Of a stretch of DNA of 64,000 bases, positions 21,201-33,000 are shown one piece after another. Positions within the stretch are counted from its first letter, which is position 1. Every line of letters starts with the position of its first letter. The notes below the pieces were generated by a model. It saw only the letters and a list, made by a program, of their open reading frames with translations, ran no database searches and was not told where the DNA came from. Source of the stretch: Owenia fusiformis (taxonomy: Eukaryota > Annelida > Polychaeta > Sabellida > Oweniidae); the NCBI GenBank assembly GCA_903813345.2, contig CAIIXF020000004.1:6033525-6097524 (forward strand), given 5' to 3'. A program made the position numbers and the translations under genes.

Positions 21201-24200
21201 ATATTTTGAAAATCAAGTCAAATTTTAAAAATATTATATCTGAATCCATTAAAATACCCCTCAAAATAGACTATGCGCAAAAATAATGTAAAAATGTGCT
21301 CTTGTACATTCTTGTACCACTTTTTGTATCTGGCTTTACGCAGGGTAAAAGCCCATAAGTATATATTTTGAGGAGATATTCTTTAATTTCGCCAGGACAA
21401 TATTGTCCATATCAAAAATCTTTTTCTTTTGTCTAGTAATAAAAAAGTTAGAAGCAGTTAACTTACCCCATGTGTTTTACGCCAAAAAATCTTACACTTT
21501 CCCCGAAGAAATCTAATGCGTTCTATACAAAATATTTGAATTGTAACCGTCAATGTGTTATGACGTCATAATTTAACATGGTCCAGTGAATGTAGGAGCA
21601 AATTTTGAAGCATTTTGCTCAACGTTTTACCGAAATATTCATGATTTAAGGTATTTTTACAAGGAATTACGTTACATTATTACAACGTTAATTTGCAGTT
21701 TCCTCGCATAGAAAACCGTAGAACGCTGCGTTATGCTAGATTTCTAATACATCTTAATGCTATAGTCAAAAGGATGAGGGGTTACCCTTCAAAATGATAT
21801 ATAATAGGTTATGTAACTCTAATGTACAGCGAAATGGTAAAAGGATGAATATTAAAAATGGCGTAAAATAAGCGATTTCCCCAGGATCTTGCAACGAGTA
21901 ATAACATCAAAAATAGTTATAGATATTAGTACTCATAAAAGATAGAGTATTCAGTCTCAAATGATGTGGGATAGATAAAATCCAGTCTCGAAGTCCATAG
22001 GCAATTCAAAGGGTTTATTTCCGCACTCCTCAGAGTCCTTAATTAGCCCTTCCCCTGTTGAACACTATGCAATTTTAAACACGGGCGTTCTATCTGGTAC
22101 CTGAGACTTATATAAATGTACTAAGTATTGATATCTGTAAGTGGTCAAGGGGGACTTGCTAGAAATCTACCGATGAATTTGTATACATTTCCAGAGGAAC
22201 CCCTACTGGTGTATTGATTGGTAAAAGCAGTTTTCTGAAGTCCAGTTTCAACCCAAATGTAGAAATCTACCAATAAATTTGTATACATTTCCAGACGAAC
22301 CCCCACTGGTGAATTGATTGATAAAAGCAGTTTTCTGAAGTCCAGTTTCAACCAAAATGTAGAAATCTACCAATAAATTTGTATATATTTTCAGACGAAC
22401 CCCCACTGGTGAATTGATTGATAAAAGCAGTTTTCTGAAGTCCAGCTACAACCCAAATGTACCGACTAAACTTGTTACTCATGGCTGGTTCGGGGATTTG
22501 CCAACATTCGACGACATGATTGAGGCGCTCATTGAAAAGGTACAGAGACAGTTGTTCTTAAGAAATAATTAATATGATCCAAGCACCCATTGAAAAGATA
22601 CAGAGACAGTTGTTCTTAAGAAATAATTAATACGACGACCCATGGCCAGGCACCCATTGAAAAGGTACAGAGGCAGTTGTTCTTAAGAAATGATTAATAC
22701 GATCCAGGCACCCATTGAAAAGGTACAGAGACAGTTGTTCTTAAGAAATAACAAATGCGATCCAGGCACCCATTGGAAAGGTACGGAGACAGTTGTTCTT
22801 AAGAAATGATTAATATGATCCAAGCACCCATTGAAAAGATACAGAGACAGTTGTTCTTAAGAAATAATTAATACGACGACCCATGGCCAGGCACCCATTG
22901 AAAAGGTACAGAGGCAGTTGTTCTTAAGAAATAATTAATATGATCCAAGCACCCATTGAAAAGATACAGAGACAGTTGTTCTTAAGAAATAATTAATACG
23001 ACGACCCATGGCCAGGCACCCATTGAAAAGGTACAGAGGCAGTTGTTCTTAAGAAATGATTAATACGATCCAGGCACCCATTGAAAAGGTACAGAGACAG
23101 TTGTTCTTAAGAAATAATTAATATGATCCAAGCACCCATTGAAAAGATACAGAGACAGTTGTTCTTAAGAAATAATTAATACGACGACCCATGGCCAGGC
23201 ACCCATTGAAAAGGTACAGAGGCAGTTGTTCTTAAGAAATGATTAATACAATCCAGGCACCCATTGAAAAGGTACAGAGACAGTTGTTCTTAAGAAATAA
23301 TTAATATGATCCAAGCACCCATTGAAAAGATACAGAGACAGTTGTTCTTAAGAAATAATTAATACGACGACCCATGGCCAGGCACCCATTGAAAAGGTAC
23401 AGAGGCAGTTGTTCTTAAGAAATGATTAATACGATCCAGGCACCCATTGAAAAGGTACAGAGACAGTTGTTCTTAAGAAATAACAAATGCGATCCAGGCA
23501 CCCATTGGAAAGGTACGGAGACAGTTGTTCTTAAGAAATGATTAATACGATCCAGGCATCCATTGAAAAGGTACAGAGACAGCTGTTCTTAAGAAATGAT
23601 TAATACGATCTCGGTACCCATTGAAAATGTACAGAGACAGTTGTTCTTAAGAAATAATTAATACGACCCAGGCATCCATTGAAAAGGTACAGAGACAGTT
23701 GTTCTTAAGAAATGATTAATACGATATCGGTACCCATTGAAAATGTACAGAGACAGTTGTTCTTAAGAAATAATTAATACGACCCAGGCATCCATTGAAA
23801 AGGTACAGAGACAGTTGTTCTTAAGAAATAATTAATACGATCTCGGTACCCATTGAAAATGTACAGAGACAGTTGTTCTTAAGAAATAATTAATACGACC
23901 CAGGGACTCATTGGAAAGGTACAGAGACAGTTGTTATTAATAAATGATTAATACGACCCATGGACTCATTGAAAAGGTACAGAGACAGTTGTTCTTAACA
24001 AATAATCAATACGACCCAGGGACTCATTGAAAAGGTACAGAGACAGTTGTTCTTAAGAAATAATTAATACGACCCAGGCGTAAAAAGGTACCGAGACAGT
24101 TGTTCTTAAGAAATGATTAATACGATCTCGGTACCCATTGAAAAGGTACAGAGACAGTTGTTCTAAAGAAATAATTAATACGATCCAGGCACCCATTGAA

Positions 24201-27200
24201 AAGGTACGGAGACAGTTGTTCTTAAGAAATAATAAATACGATCCAGGCACCCATTGAAAAGATACAGAGACAGTTGTTCTTAAGAAATAATAAATACGAT
24301 CAAAGCACCCATTGAAAAGATACAGAGACAGTAATTGTTCTTAAGAAATAATAAATACGATCCAGGCACCCATTGAAAAGATACAGAGACAGTTGTTCTT
24401 AAGAAATAGTAAATACGATCCAAGCACCCATTGAAAAGATACAGAGACAGTTGTTCTTAAGAAATAATAAATACGATCCAGGCACCCATTGAAAAGGTAC
24501 GGAGACAGTTGTTCTTAAGAAATAATAAATACGATCCAAGCACTCTTTGAAAATCTATACACATACACATACACATGTATAGACAGTTTTCAGTTCTCTC
24601 AAATATATTAAGTTATGTTAAGCCATATGATCCAGACACTCATTGAAGAGGTGCAGTTTTCTTCAAAAGTATTAGTTATGTTTAGCTTATGATTCAGGCA
24701 CTGTGAAAAGGTGCAGAGTCAGTACTTCTTATGAAAACCATTAGTTATATTTAGGCACTCGTTGAAAGGTTGCAGAAATCTCCAAAAATATTATGTTTAG
24801 CTATATGATTCAGGCACTAATTGAAAATGTACATTATATGAACTGATACAGCCCGTAATATGTTCTTCTTTATTGACTATGTATTTTATTACGTTATCAA
24901 ATGTAACTGATGACTTTCAACCGACATTTTGTCTACAATTTCCTTATCAATTTACTCTTAAATCATGTCATCACCACAAGTGGTGACATATCGTCATGGT
25001 CTCCAACCCAATTTTTTTGTGGACGGTATTCAGCCGGTTCGACGGTAGGTATTTGCCATTCGGCGTCTGTGCCAGAAGTAGTACTCTTAGCATTCGTTCG
25101 ATTTTCTTAAAAGAGAGCTTCGTAGTTTATTACTAGTTTCTGCAGGGTACGGAGGTGGTGACATTTTGTATGTTGTTATGTCTCGTCTATCTAACTACAG
25201 CATTATACTTATGCCGTAGGTCATCAACGTTTTGAGGTTCTCCGTGACTTTTTAGATAAAAGTAGGACTCTGAACACAATTAATATTAATCAATATTTGA
25301 GTCACATGTAGTAATATTAAAGCAGCTTAATCTCGACCCTCCTGACCAAAAATTTTTACAAATCGACAGTTTTTCACCATCTATCTGACCACTTTCAAAC
25401 TTGTGGTTTTGGACCATTTTGCTCAAATGTGAATCCTTTGTGGATTTTTTAGAAAGTGGAACCCGATTTGGCAAAACCTGGATAATGGCCCGTTTTTCCT
25501 TAATTTAACGTCTTTTGCTTAGGCACAATTCTAAGTTGTCAATATTTGTTTTAGCCGATGTCTTCTGTGACCTGCATATGGCATGAGGTGCTCAGATTCC
25601 GTAGCATTTTGCTAAGTCAATGCTTTGTTTAAAAGAGTTGCTGAGACTCATTTTTCGTTCTTTTATATTTTTGTACCATTTCAGGAGGATGTTAACGTTA
25701 TTCGACTTGACTGGGTCGACTGGTCGTCAAACCTCGATTATCTCCAAGTAGTCGAAGAGGTCCCTGATGTTGCCATGGCAATAAAAGGCTTCCTTGACTA
25801 CATGATTCAAGATGGAGGGTTGAAACTGAAGGATCTTCACTTTATAGGTAATTTTAAGTGTTTTGCAAAGTCAAAATACTGTAGCTAGGTTAGACCAACC
25901 GCAGGACGCTAAATGAATATTAAAACATTCAGTGACTTTAATCACTGTAGATACGAGGAGCGATCCAAACGTCCTGGACGCCCTGCTTTAATTTTGTTGT
26001 TTTTGATAGAATTACTTGAAACTACATGATGAACAACCTAACTACTTTGTGTATCAATTTCATGAAGAAAAGCCAACTGTAATTAAAACACGCAAATCAC
26101 GTTACAACTGTTACATGAAAAATACAGGTACACATGACCCAAAACCAGGAATTGTATTTTCCATGCAATCTGAGTGCATCTACATTCATCATCTTCACAT
26201 ATTTACTTTTCAACAACATATTTTTGTGCCGCTTTACTCACGAATGAAATACATTCATTAAACAATCCTTAATAATGTTTGCCCTGTTAACGGTGTGACG
26301 TGATTTGTATGGTAGCGGGCTTCACATATTAAAAAAAAACTCAGTTAAAAAAGGACCCAAAATAAAGGACCGCGAGTTGTTTGTAAAATGAATCGAGAGA
26401 GTTTTTCATGCATTTTGCTATGTTTTTCATCCCAAAAACAACAATACCCTGTAAAACATTTTATTGACTATAAGATTGCTTCGTATAATACCCCAAAAGT
26501 TCTCATTTAATCCAATGGTGGGGTTCCAAGAAGATTTTGAGATAACAGGAAGGTTAATCTTTAATATACTTATTGGGTTGTTTTCATTTATATCGCAACC
26601 CAATAACCCAACTCTCGCGCCCCTTTGATGAAACTTGTGCAACAAGTTGTTGAAATGATTATCTTTATTATTTGAAAGTTTTGTGCATTTCATTAAAAAA
26701 AAACAAAGTTAGAGCGAGGCGTCCAAGACCTTTGGATCACCCCTCGTATCTACAGTGATTAAAAGTCAACCAAAGGACCTATTGCCTTATTTTATGGCAA
26801 AACAGTTCATATTTTATATACAAACCATTTGTTCACCAGTATTTTAGATAAACAAGTTTTTTATGCAGTAAACTTATGACCTCTAGGCTCTTATAATTTA
26901 GGGAGTTAAAAACATCTCATTTTGAAAAATATACGCCAATGAAGGATAAAAACACAAGAGGCCACGCCACGTAAACATTATACAAGCAAAACCACAATCA
27001 ATCCAAAAATATAGAATTAAACGTTATACATGTAAACCATGAATTATTTTTCCATTTTATATTATACTGTCGTCTTTTTATTTCTTATTTCTTAGGCTTT
27101 ATGCACAAATGGCAGAATTTTAAATTGAAAATATCTCTTGACCTTTCACTTTCTTGAGAGGTATTTTCTATTCAAAGTTCTGCAATCTGTGGCTTAATGT

Positions 27201-28999
27201 GGTCAAATAGGGAATCTGGTCTTGCCAAACATTTAGAGGGGAGTATATATGATTTTATAATTGCAGGGTTCAGTCTTGGTGCTCAAGTTGCTGCATTTGT
27301 AGGGAAACAATACACCACCCAACAAATAGCGAGAATAACATGTGAGTGGGTACCTCTATTCATATGTTACGCCATCTTTTTATCAATAAATTTTGTTGTT
27401 TTTGTTCGACCCATACACGGTTACAAATAAGAGGAGGGAAAACCCCAGAGTTCACAAATGACTATGACAGCAATGGAAATTTATATACAGATGGCCATAA
27501 TCGCTGATTGGTCGAGCTAACGAAAACAAAAATGGCGGATTCAGAATTTTGTAGAAACGCTTCGAATTATATAATGTTCATTTTCGGCGTATTTACCAAT
27601 GATTGTTTTCACGTAAAAATCAAAGAAAGATGTACCGCATATGTTAACATCGATTATAATATCACATCGACGTGTGGTATTTAGAAACTAGATGTAACAA
27701 AAATCGAACAAAGGTAATTTCTGAGCTCTGGGTTTTCTCTCATCTTGTTAGGGCAATTGACAGCAACACCCTAGTGATTAAACCTTGGATAAGATCACAA
27801 TACTAATGTCTAGCATTCTGTTCCCGAGCTTAGAACTATTTTGCTAGTTCACATGTATAATGCAATATATAGACAAACATACTTTAATTGACAATGAATG
27901 ATTCTTTATGATCTACATTCAAAGGTCTGGATCCTAGCGGTCTTGGGTTCGATAACAGCGACGCAAAGAAAAGCATCCACAAAACCGATGCAGAATTTGT
28001 TGACGTTTTGCACACTTCGGGACTTTCCGCTGAACCTCGGGGTCATGTGGATTTTTGGCCAAACAACGGCGATGAGACGCACGCATTGTGCCCGTTGTTG
28101 TTCGCAGAAACAATACGCCAGAGTTGTGACTTTACAGCAAGACAATGTAACAACTGGGAAGAATTCGTAAACAAAAAGTAAGCTATACCAAATGTGAAAA
28201 TTTATAGCGAAGATATTTCAATATTTTATCAATATTAAAATCTAAATTAAACCATTTCTACATGCACCTTTATTTACCGCTTTTAAGATACAGGATCATG
28301 ATGTGGCTAATTTCAAGAGCATTTAAAAACATTTTACAGTAACTGACTTTCCAAAAGGGAAATATTTGTATCCAGGGGATGAAACATGTCAAAGAAAATA
28401 GTTGGGATGTAAAAAATGAGCGATAAATTAAACATAATTTCAATAGAATTTAGGAACGCTAAACAATTCTTTCGTTCTTGATTTGTTGAAATGAATTTGT
28501 TGAAATGAAAATTCCAGAGGAAAATCGACTTCCGCTATTCTTTTGTAATAAAACTCAAAGTGATGTTCAAACAAGATGTGACGTTACTCACAATCAACTA
28601 TAAATAGATTCATTAAAACAAGTTATGATCATTTTGTAATTAATAACGAACAGATGAGATGTAACACTTTTCCATTCCTTGGTCCTTAGGTTATTTTAAT
28701 GTATTCTATAGCCAACTAGGCGCCGGAAATGTTCAATCAGGCGGGTGGCCTGGTGAATCGTATTGTGCGGAGATCCCTGGGTTATTTGAATGCATTCTAT
28801 AGTCCGATCTTGTAGAATGAGTTTTTGATCCAGATTTTCAAAGTGAAGCTTTAGATATTTTTGTTTCTGTTGTAGGTGTGAAAGTAATGCGACAAACACA
28901 ATGGGTTATATGGCCAGTAAGACCGGGGCGCAGGGAAATCTCTACCTTGAAATCAACGGATATGAGAAACCCTTTTGTAAAAAGTCCAAGCAGTTATAG
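18236..28999 (+). CDS. Secreted pancreatic-lipase-type (phospholipase A1-like) enzyme, seven exons, 287 aa
   Basis: Exons: 18236-18287, 19215-19266, 22395-22539, 25685-25847, 27267-27341, 27925-28177 and 28876-28999. All junctions are GT-AG and phases agree. Exon 1 encodes a signal peptide (MLTLGVLLLVCSLRASE). Exon 2 gives LVTYKLYTR, the family's first strand. Exon 3 gives KLVTHGWFGD, the oxyanion-hole strand. Exon 4 gives EDVNVIRLDWVDWSS. Exon 5 carries the nucleophile elbow GFSLGAQ (Ser140). Exon 6 has LDPSG (Asp165), GHVDFWPNNG and the probable catalytic His215 in ETHALC. Exon 7 ends with CESNATNTMGY and NLYLEINGYEKPFC. There is no C-terminal PLAT domain, so it resembles short phospholipase A1-type members that hydrolyse extracellular acyl lipids. 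The residue spanning the exon 5/6 junction is Cys163 where the family normally has Gly (ITGLDP). An in-frame ATG at 18191 is less likely, because it would bury the signal peptide. Confidence 0.9.
19527..19780. repeat. GGCGGATC-type MITE in lipase intron 1
   Basis: It starts with TGGCGGATCGGGG and ends with GATCCGCCCCTGG, an inverted repeat. The interior consists of GGGCCC, AGGCCT and AAAATTT words, as in the copies near 6630 and 16057. Confidence 0.65.
19940..20345. repeat. Short copy of a dispersed repeat shared with 41209-42655
   Basis: The left part (ACTATAGGATGATCTGTTTATCCC to TTAACGGGGCATATTGCT) matches 41209-41375. The right part (TATCTGCCCGC...GGGACGTAAAGC, then CCGGCTTTATGTACCCGTAAC) matches 42540-42655. 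This copy lacks the roughly 1.1 kb that separates the two parts at the 41-kb locus. It lies in lipase intron 1. Confidence 0.7.
20617..21899. repeat. TIR element of about 1.28 kb in lipase intron 1
   Basis: The left end ACTCGTCGCAAGATCCTGGG pairs with CCCAGGATCTTGCAACGAGT at the right (20617-20637 with 21879-21899). No open frame of useful length is present. Its layout resembles the element at 41648-42541, which also has a GTCGCAA word in its TIR and a TTTACGCCATT/AATGGCGTAAA word near one end. Confidence 0.65.
22161..22460 (+). repeat. Three 100-bp tandem copies of the acceptor and 5' half of lipase exon 3
   Basis: Copies begin at 22161, 22261 and 22361, exactly 100 bp apart. Each has a pyrimidine-rich tract with CAG (ending 22194, 22294 and 22394) followed by coding bases for RTPTGELI-DKSSFLKSS or a close variant. 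Only the third copy continues into the rest of exon 3. Entry at acceptor 1 or 2 would read in frame until a TAA in the next unit's leader (GAAATCTACCAATAA), so those copies are non-productive partial exons. Confidence 0.9.
22529..24560 (+). repeat. Minisatellite of about 34 copies built from the lipase exon 3 donor boundary
   Basis: The unit is 58 bp, with a 67-bp variant carrying an extra CGACCCATG-type insertion. It contains the last bases of exon 3 plus the donor, CATTGAAAAG/GTACAGAG, followed by ACAGTTGTTCTTAAGAAAT and AATTAATACGATCCAGG. The first unit is the real exon end; about 33 copies follow in the intron. Many keep the GT of the donor; others read GATACAG. In the first kilobase the 58- and 67-bp variants alternate in a higher-order pattern of about 183 bp. 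Beyond 24540 degenerate copies fade out. Confidence 0.95.
25932..26768. repeat. TIR element of about 0.8 kb in lipase intron 4
   Basis: The ends pair over about 60 bp: TTTAATCACTGTAGATACGAGG at the left and its complement at the right. The repeat continues inward through a GATCCAAA word and TTGGACGCC. There is no transposase frame. Confidence 0.75.
27424..27752. repeat. GAGGGAAAACCCC-type MITE in lipase intron 5
   Basis: The left end AAGAGGAGGGAAAACCCCAGAG pairs imperfectly with CTCTGGGTTTTCTCTCATCTT at the right. A shorter relative with AAGAGGAGGGAAAACCCCA lies at about 35045-35125. Confidence 0.65.
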
Positions 29000-29056
29000 C
29001 TCAAGTTTTGTATATGAATAATCAGTTTGTTTTATGAACTCCTGAATTGTGTATTC

Positions 29057-29062
29057 AATAAA
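29057..29062 (+). promoter_or_regulatory. Polyadenylation signal of the lipase gene
   Basis: AATAAA about 58 bp after the lipase stop codon; the sequence around it is AT-rich. It is the first canonical hexamer after the stop. Confidence 0.6.
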
Positions 29063-29681
29063 TAGTTACGAAACATGGATTACACAACATTAATATTTAG
29101 ATATAGTTAGGCATGTCACATTCCAGCCAATCAAAAGACAGATATAACATAATTTGCATTCTAAATTTTACAACAGATGAATGGTCTATATTTTTTTAAA
29201 ATCAGTGAATAAATTACATCAGTTTCATAATTTCAAATCGGCATGTATGTGAAAAACTATTAATAGTATCATAATGAATACTATAGCCAAATAGATACTT
29301 ATGCAGGCCAACATGTTGACTTTGCTAAAAACTTACAACAATTTGCTGGTTTAAATAGTGATCTTTTACACCTTTTGGCAACAATTAAACGCTTGAAACA
29401 ATTAAACACTTGATATAAGTTATTTAAAACCCCGCCGATGAAAATACAACATTGCCAAATCGATATCCGCGTTATCCCACATCAATACTTTTGAATTATC
29501 TGAAATCTGAAGGATTTATTCATCGTTGAATCATTAATCTTAAGGGTGTTATTACTCAGTAATGTTAAGGGAACATCTGTACCAAGTTTCAAGATAATCG
29601 GTTCGGTAGCTTTAATATTGATACTACTGGATCATCCTGAATTGCGATCTTGGAATGTCGATACAGATACGGAATTATGCA

Positions 29682-29854
29682 CCGGTGTGAAAGAAATGAT
29701 GGTCCCCCATGGATTATGGTCCCCTTTTCCAACGGCCCTTACTTGCCCTGATTGTTTTTAGGATAAGAAGGGAAAGAGTTGTAGTTAGGTCACCATATAA
29801 ATCAATGGAGAGTAGGACCATAATTTGATAGGACCTCCTACCCTTTTACAACGG
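29682..29854. repeat. CCGGTGTAAA MITE, copy 2
   Basis: Same element as at 7981-8142, with slightly worn ends (CCGGTGTGAAAG and CTTTTACAACGG). It sits in the 1-kb gap between the convergent lipase and CILP-like genes. Confidence 0.8.
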
Positions 29855-29860
29855 TAAACA

Positions 29861-29866
29861 TTTATT
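29861..29866 (-). promoter_or_regulatory. Polyadenylation signal of the CILP-like gene
   Basis: AATAAA on the minus strand about 150 bp beyond the CILP-like stop codon, at the edge of the neighbouring MITE. Confidence 0.45.
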
Positions 29867-30013
29867 AAGTGCATAAATTCATGGACACCTATCCATGATA
29901 GGTGTATGGATGTTTAGAGGCACAATCATTTCGAAATTCAATCTATATAATTACAATATGATGGGAACGTATGGAAATACATAGTCGACACAATGGCCTG
30001 TCTGCTGTAGGTA

Positions 30014-33000
30014 CTACATGCAGTTGAATTCCACTGCAGCACCTGTATCTGGTATCATTATGTCATCCGTGATCGATTTGCTTCCAGTTTTGCAGAAGCG
30101 AAGCACAGTCGCATCTTCACCCCTGTCTGAATATATACCGTCTGCTATCCCATTGCCACTAGACTCATCAAATGCGGCGGTCCATGTGAAGCCAAACTGT
30201 GTCACTCTTATAAAAGGCACCATGTTCGGATTTACAGTCGCTCTATAATTAATTCAATATTTATATGTTTATCGGTACTTTTTTATTTGTTTGATAGGGT
30301 CTATACTATTCGTGTCTGTGAACATAAGCAATGTAATAGCACTCATTTTGCTTGGAGACTCTTAGTCTTTTGTGTTATTTTTGATGATATCAAAGTTTAG
30401 GAAAAAGTGTATGTCCCAGAAAATTAGTGCCTTCATGCTAAGTTTGGGTATATTTTGCCCTCATTTTCACTGTTGCCAATGCCATATGGATACTATTTGA
30501 AGGATATTCATCAAGTAGTAGCTGGACCAAGTTTGATGGAAAATGGAGCTTTGTTCATGTGCCAAAAAGAGGTTGGCTGCGTCAACTAGTGAATCAGCAA
30601 AGCAATGCTGCAACTGTACTATACATGTCGCAATTTCCTTTCAAAGAACCTGGATTTTCATTCACTCCGGCAACGTTCGTAAATCTGATTTAGAATGAAT
30701 TCCGAAGATGATGGCGGACATTTTGAAATTATAACGACTCAAAAGACTATTAAACACCTTGAGACATTGCCGAAACCCGTGGCACCAAGGGAGAACATAG
30801 CAAATGCATATCAGAATCGATTGGGGTAGGAAGCTGGTGTTTTGTGAGTGACGAAACATATCGACTTAGGTCTCAAAGAGTTGTCACACAACTACATAGT
30901 CACTTTAGGGTAGGTGTTACACTCACTCGATAGTGTGTATGGTTCGAAACACTCACTACATAAATGGATGGTGATGCATACACTTTGGAATGGTCTCTCT
31001 AGTATTTGGTTCTTTGAACTGTTGATTTCAATCCTATATTTGATGTAGTCATCTATTCTTACCTACATGATGTTGCTGGTGCAATCATGGTAGTGACGTG
31101 AGTCGATATGTCCCTGTATATCTGTGGTGGTCTGTCCGCGATAGCAAGTATCGAACCAGGACATTTGTACTGTAGGCATACTCCCCTATCTGTCAAATCT
31201 CCTGTCTCAGGATTATGCATTGGATATGAAACATAGTTACCAAATTCATCGCCTGCAGAGTTTTCCCATCGGCTTACTGCATTAAAACTCACAGCAGAGG
31301 CAGAATTAATCTACAACAAACAATTCATTGTAGCAATTAATTTTAGAGATACTGTTGTAAAACGGCGTGAAGTCAGACATGAAGCAGGTGAGTCTACTAC
31401 CTCATCCAACTTTTTAAGAACTATACTTATTGAGCTGTTTTTGATTCAACTGGACGTTATTCCATATTTATTGATATCCTGCTTAAACCCCTGGTTTGGC
31501 AGATTATTTGGGGTGAATGCACCTTTTTGGATGGTATCTAGGTATAGGTACTCATGTTTATTGTATTGATCAATCAATGTGAAGACACAGGAGTAAACAT
31601 ACATTTTAAAATTGAGGTTGCATTTTGTTTGTTCATCAAAGTACCAAGTCTGGTCTACACCTCTTATCAGAATCTGTAGAATGGATATGATGTCCAATTA
31701 CAATCAGGCTTTCATTAGATATTGCATTGCAAAATGTTTGGTATTAATATCTACTTTGTTTAGCTGAAATCGAATGTTTAAGACACATGGAATCATTTAG
31801 GATCACAATGTAATCTGCTGGTAGTTTCATAATAATAGTTGACACAATGAGACAGACTGGCAAAGAAACTTTGTGATTGTTTAAAGTGTGCGCCAAAGTT
31901 TAAAACTGCGCAGGCGCAGCGCTCTCGCTAACCTATATAAAGAGATTCCAGGGTACAGGCTTCAGAGGTAAGGCAGGAAGGTGAACAACTATCGTCCCGT
32001 GTTGATTTCCCATATAATCGTAACCAGGCAAGTTTCACCATTGGAATTGAAAATGACTATTAGATATACTTTGTAGATGTTTATATATTAAGGTATTAAG
32101 TGTATGCATCAATCAAATGGCTCATTTTGAACATATAAAAAGTATTTGTGTTTTGTTTCCCAGGGAATTGTATTCCCATGTTGTACACACATAAATAGTG
32201 TACATTATGTTGTACTTGAATAGCCTGGCTTATATACTATTGAAGGGCATGCTGATTGTACACACAAGTACATGCATGAAGGCCAAATATTGATATTGCT
32301 TGCATACCTAAAGTAAAAATAAACTCTTCTAATCCCCTAATGTAAACACGGCGGTATACGTAGCCCGATTTATCGGGGGCTTTAAATACGGTGTGTCTCA
32401 AAAAATGTTACACGTACAAAAAGTTCAATATCTTTCATGATTTTGACTTTTCCCCTAAAATATACTTAGATACCAAAAGACAAGTCTTTCTCAAATAAAT
32501 CCATACCATAAGATTCAAATCCGTCAAAGATTGGCTGCACATGAAAGACTTCATAGACGCATGTGAAACCTGATTTGCGCCAATTTCTCAGTGGTTAGAC
32601 ATGTGGTGATCGATTCTTTTTTGGTGTGAATGCTGTGGACAGTGATATCTTGCTATGATCAATGATCCAGTTGTTTCCTTCCTGGATAGAAATATATGTA
32701 AGATTTCATTGTCAGAGTGTTCAATTTTGTTACGTATGATGGCAACAGGATGGTGAAAAGGTCTTTGGCAGATCGTTTGGTAGAACTCTTTGGAAATCAG
32801 AAGAAAGCATTGAATTACCCAATGGATTGGTCCACAGGGTCATCCCACTTTACACCCTCGATTTTTTGAAGGAACTCTGAAAGCGCTTTACAGCATCACA
32901 AACTGACCTAAATGAGGTCCTGCAAAAATAATTGAGGGAATCAGTGTGATATTACAATGCATGTGCGCATGGGTATGGGTACCTCAGTTTTGCTATGGGG

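Noticed and set aside
22145-22351. Minus-strand 68-codon frame with repeated residues
   Set aside because: It is the complement of the triplicated 100-bp lipase exon 3 border.
22529-24560. Regular repeats that could be taken for a CRISPR array
   Set aside because: The units are contiguous with no unique spacers, the setting is a eukaryotic intron, and the unit derives from the neighbouring exon-intron border.
31446-31697. 83-codon minus-strand frame in CILP-like intron 9
   Set aside because: It lies beside exon 10 but has no usable splice sites in phase, and no similarity to the CILP family is visible.
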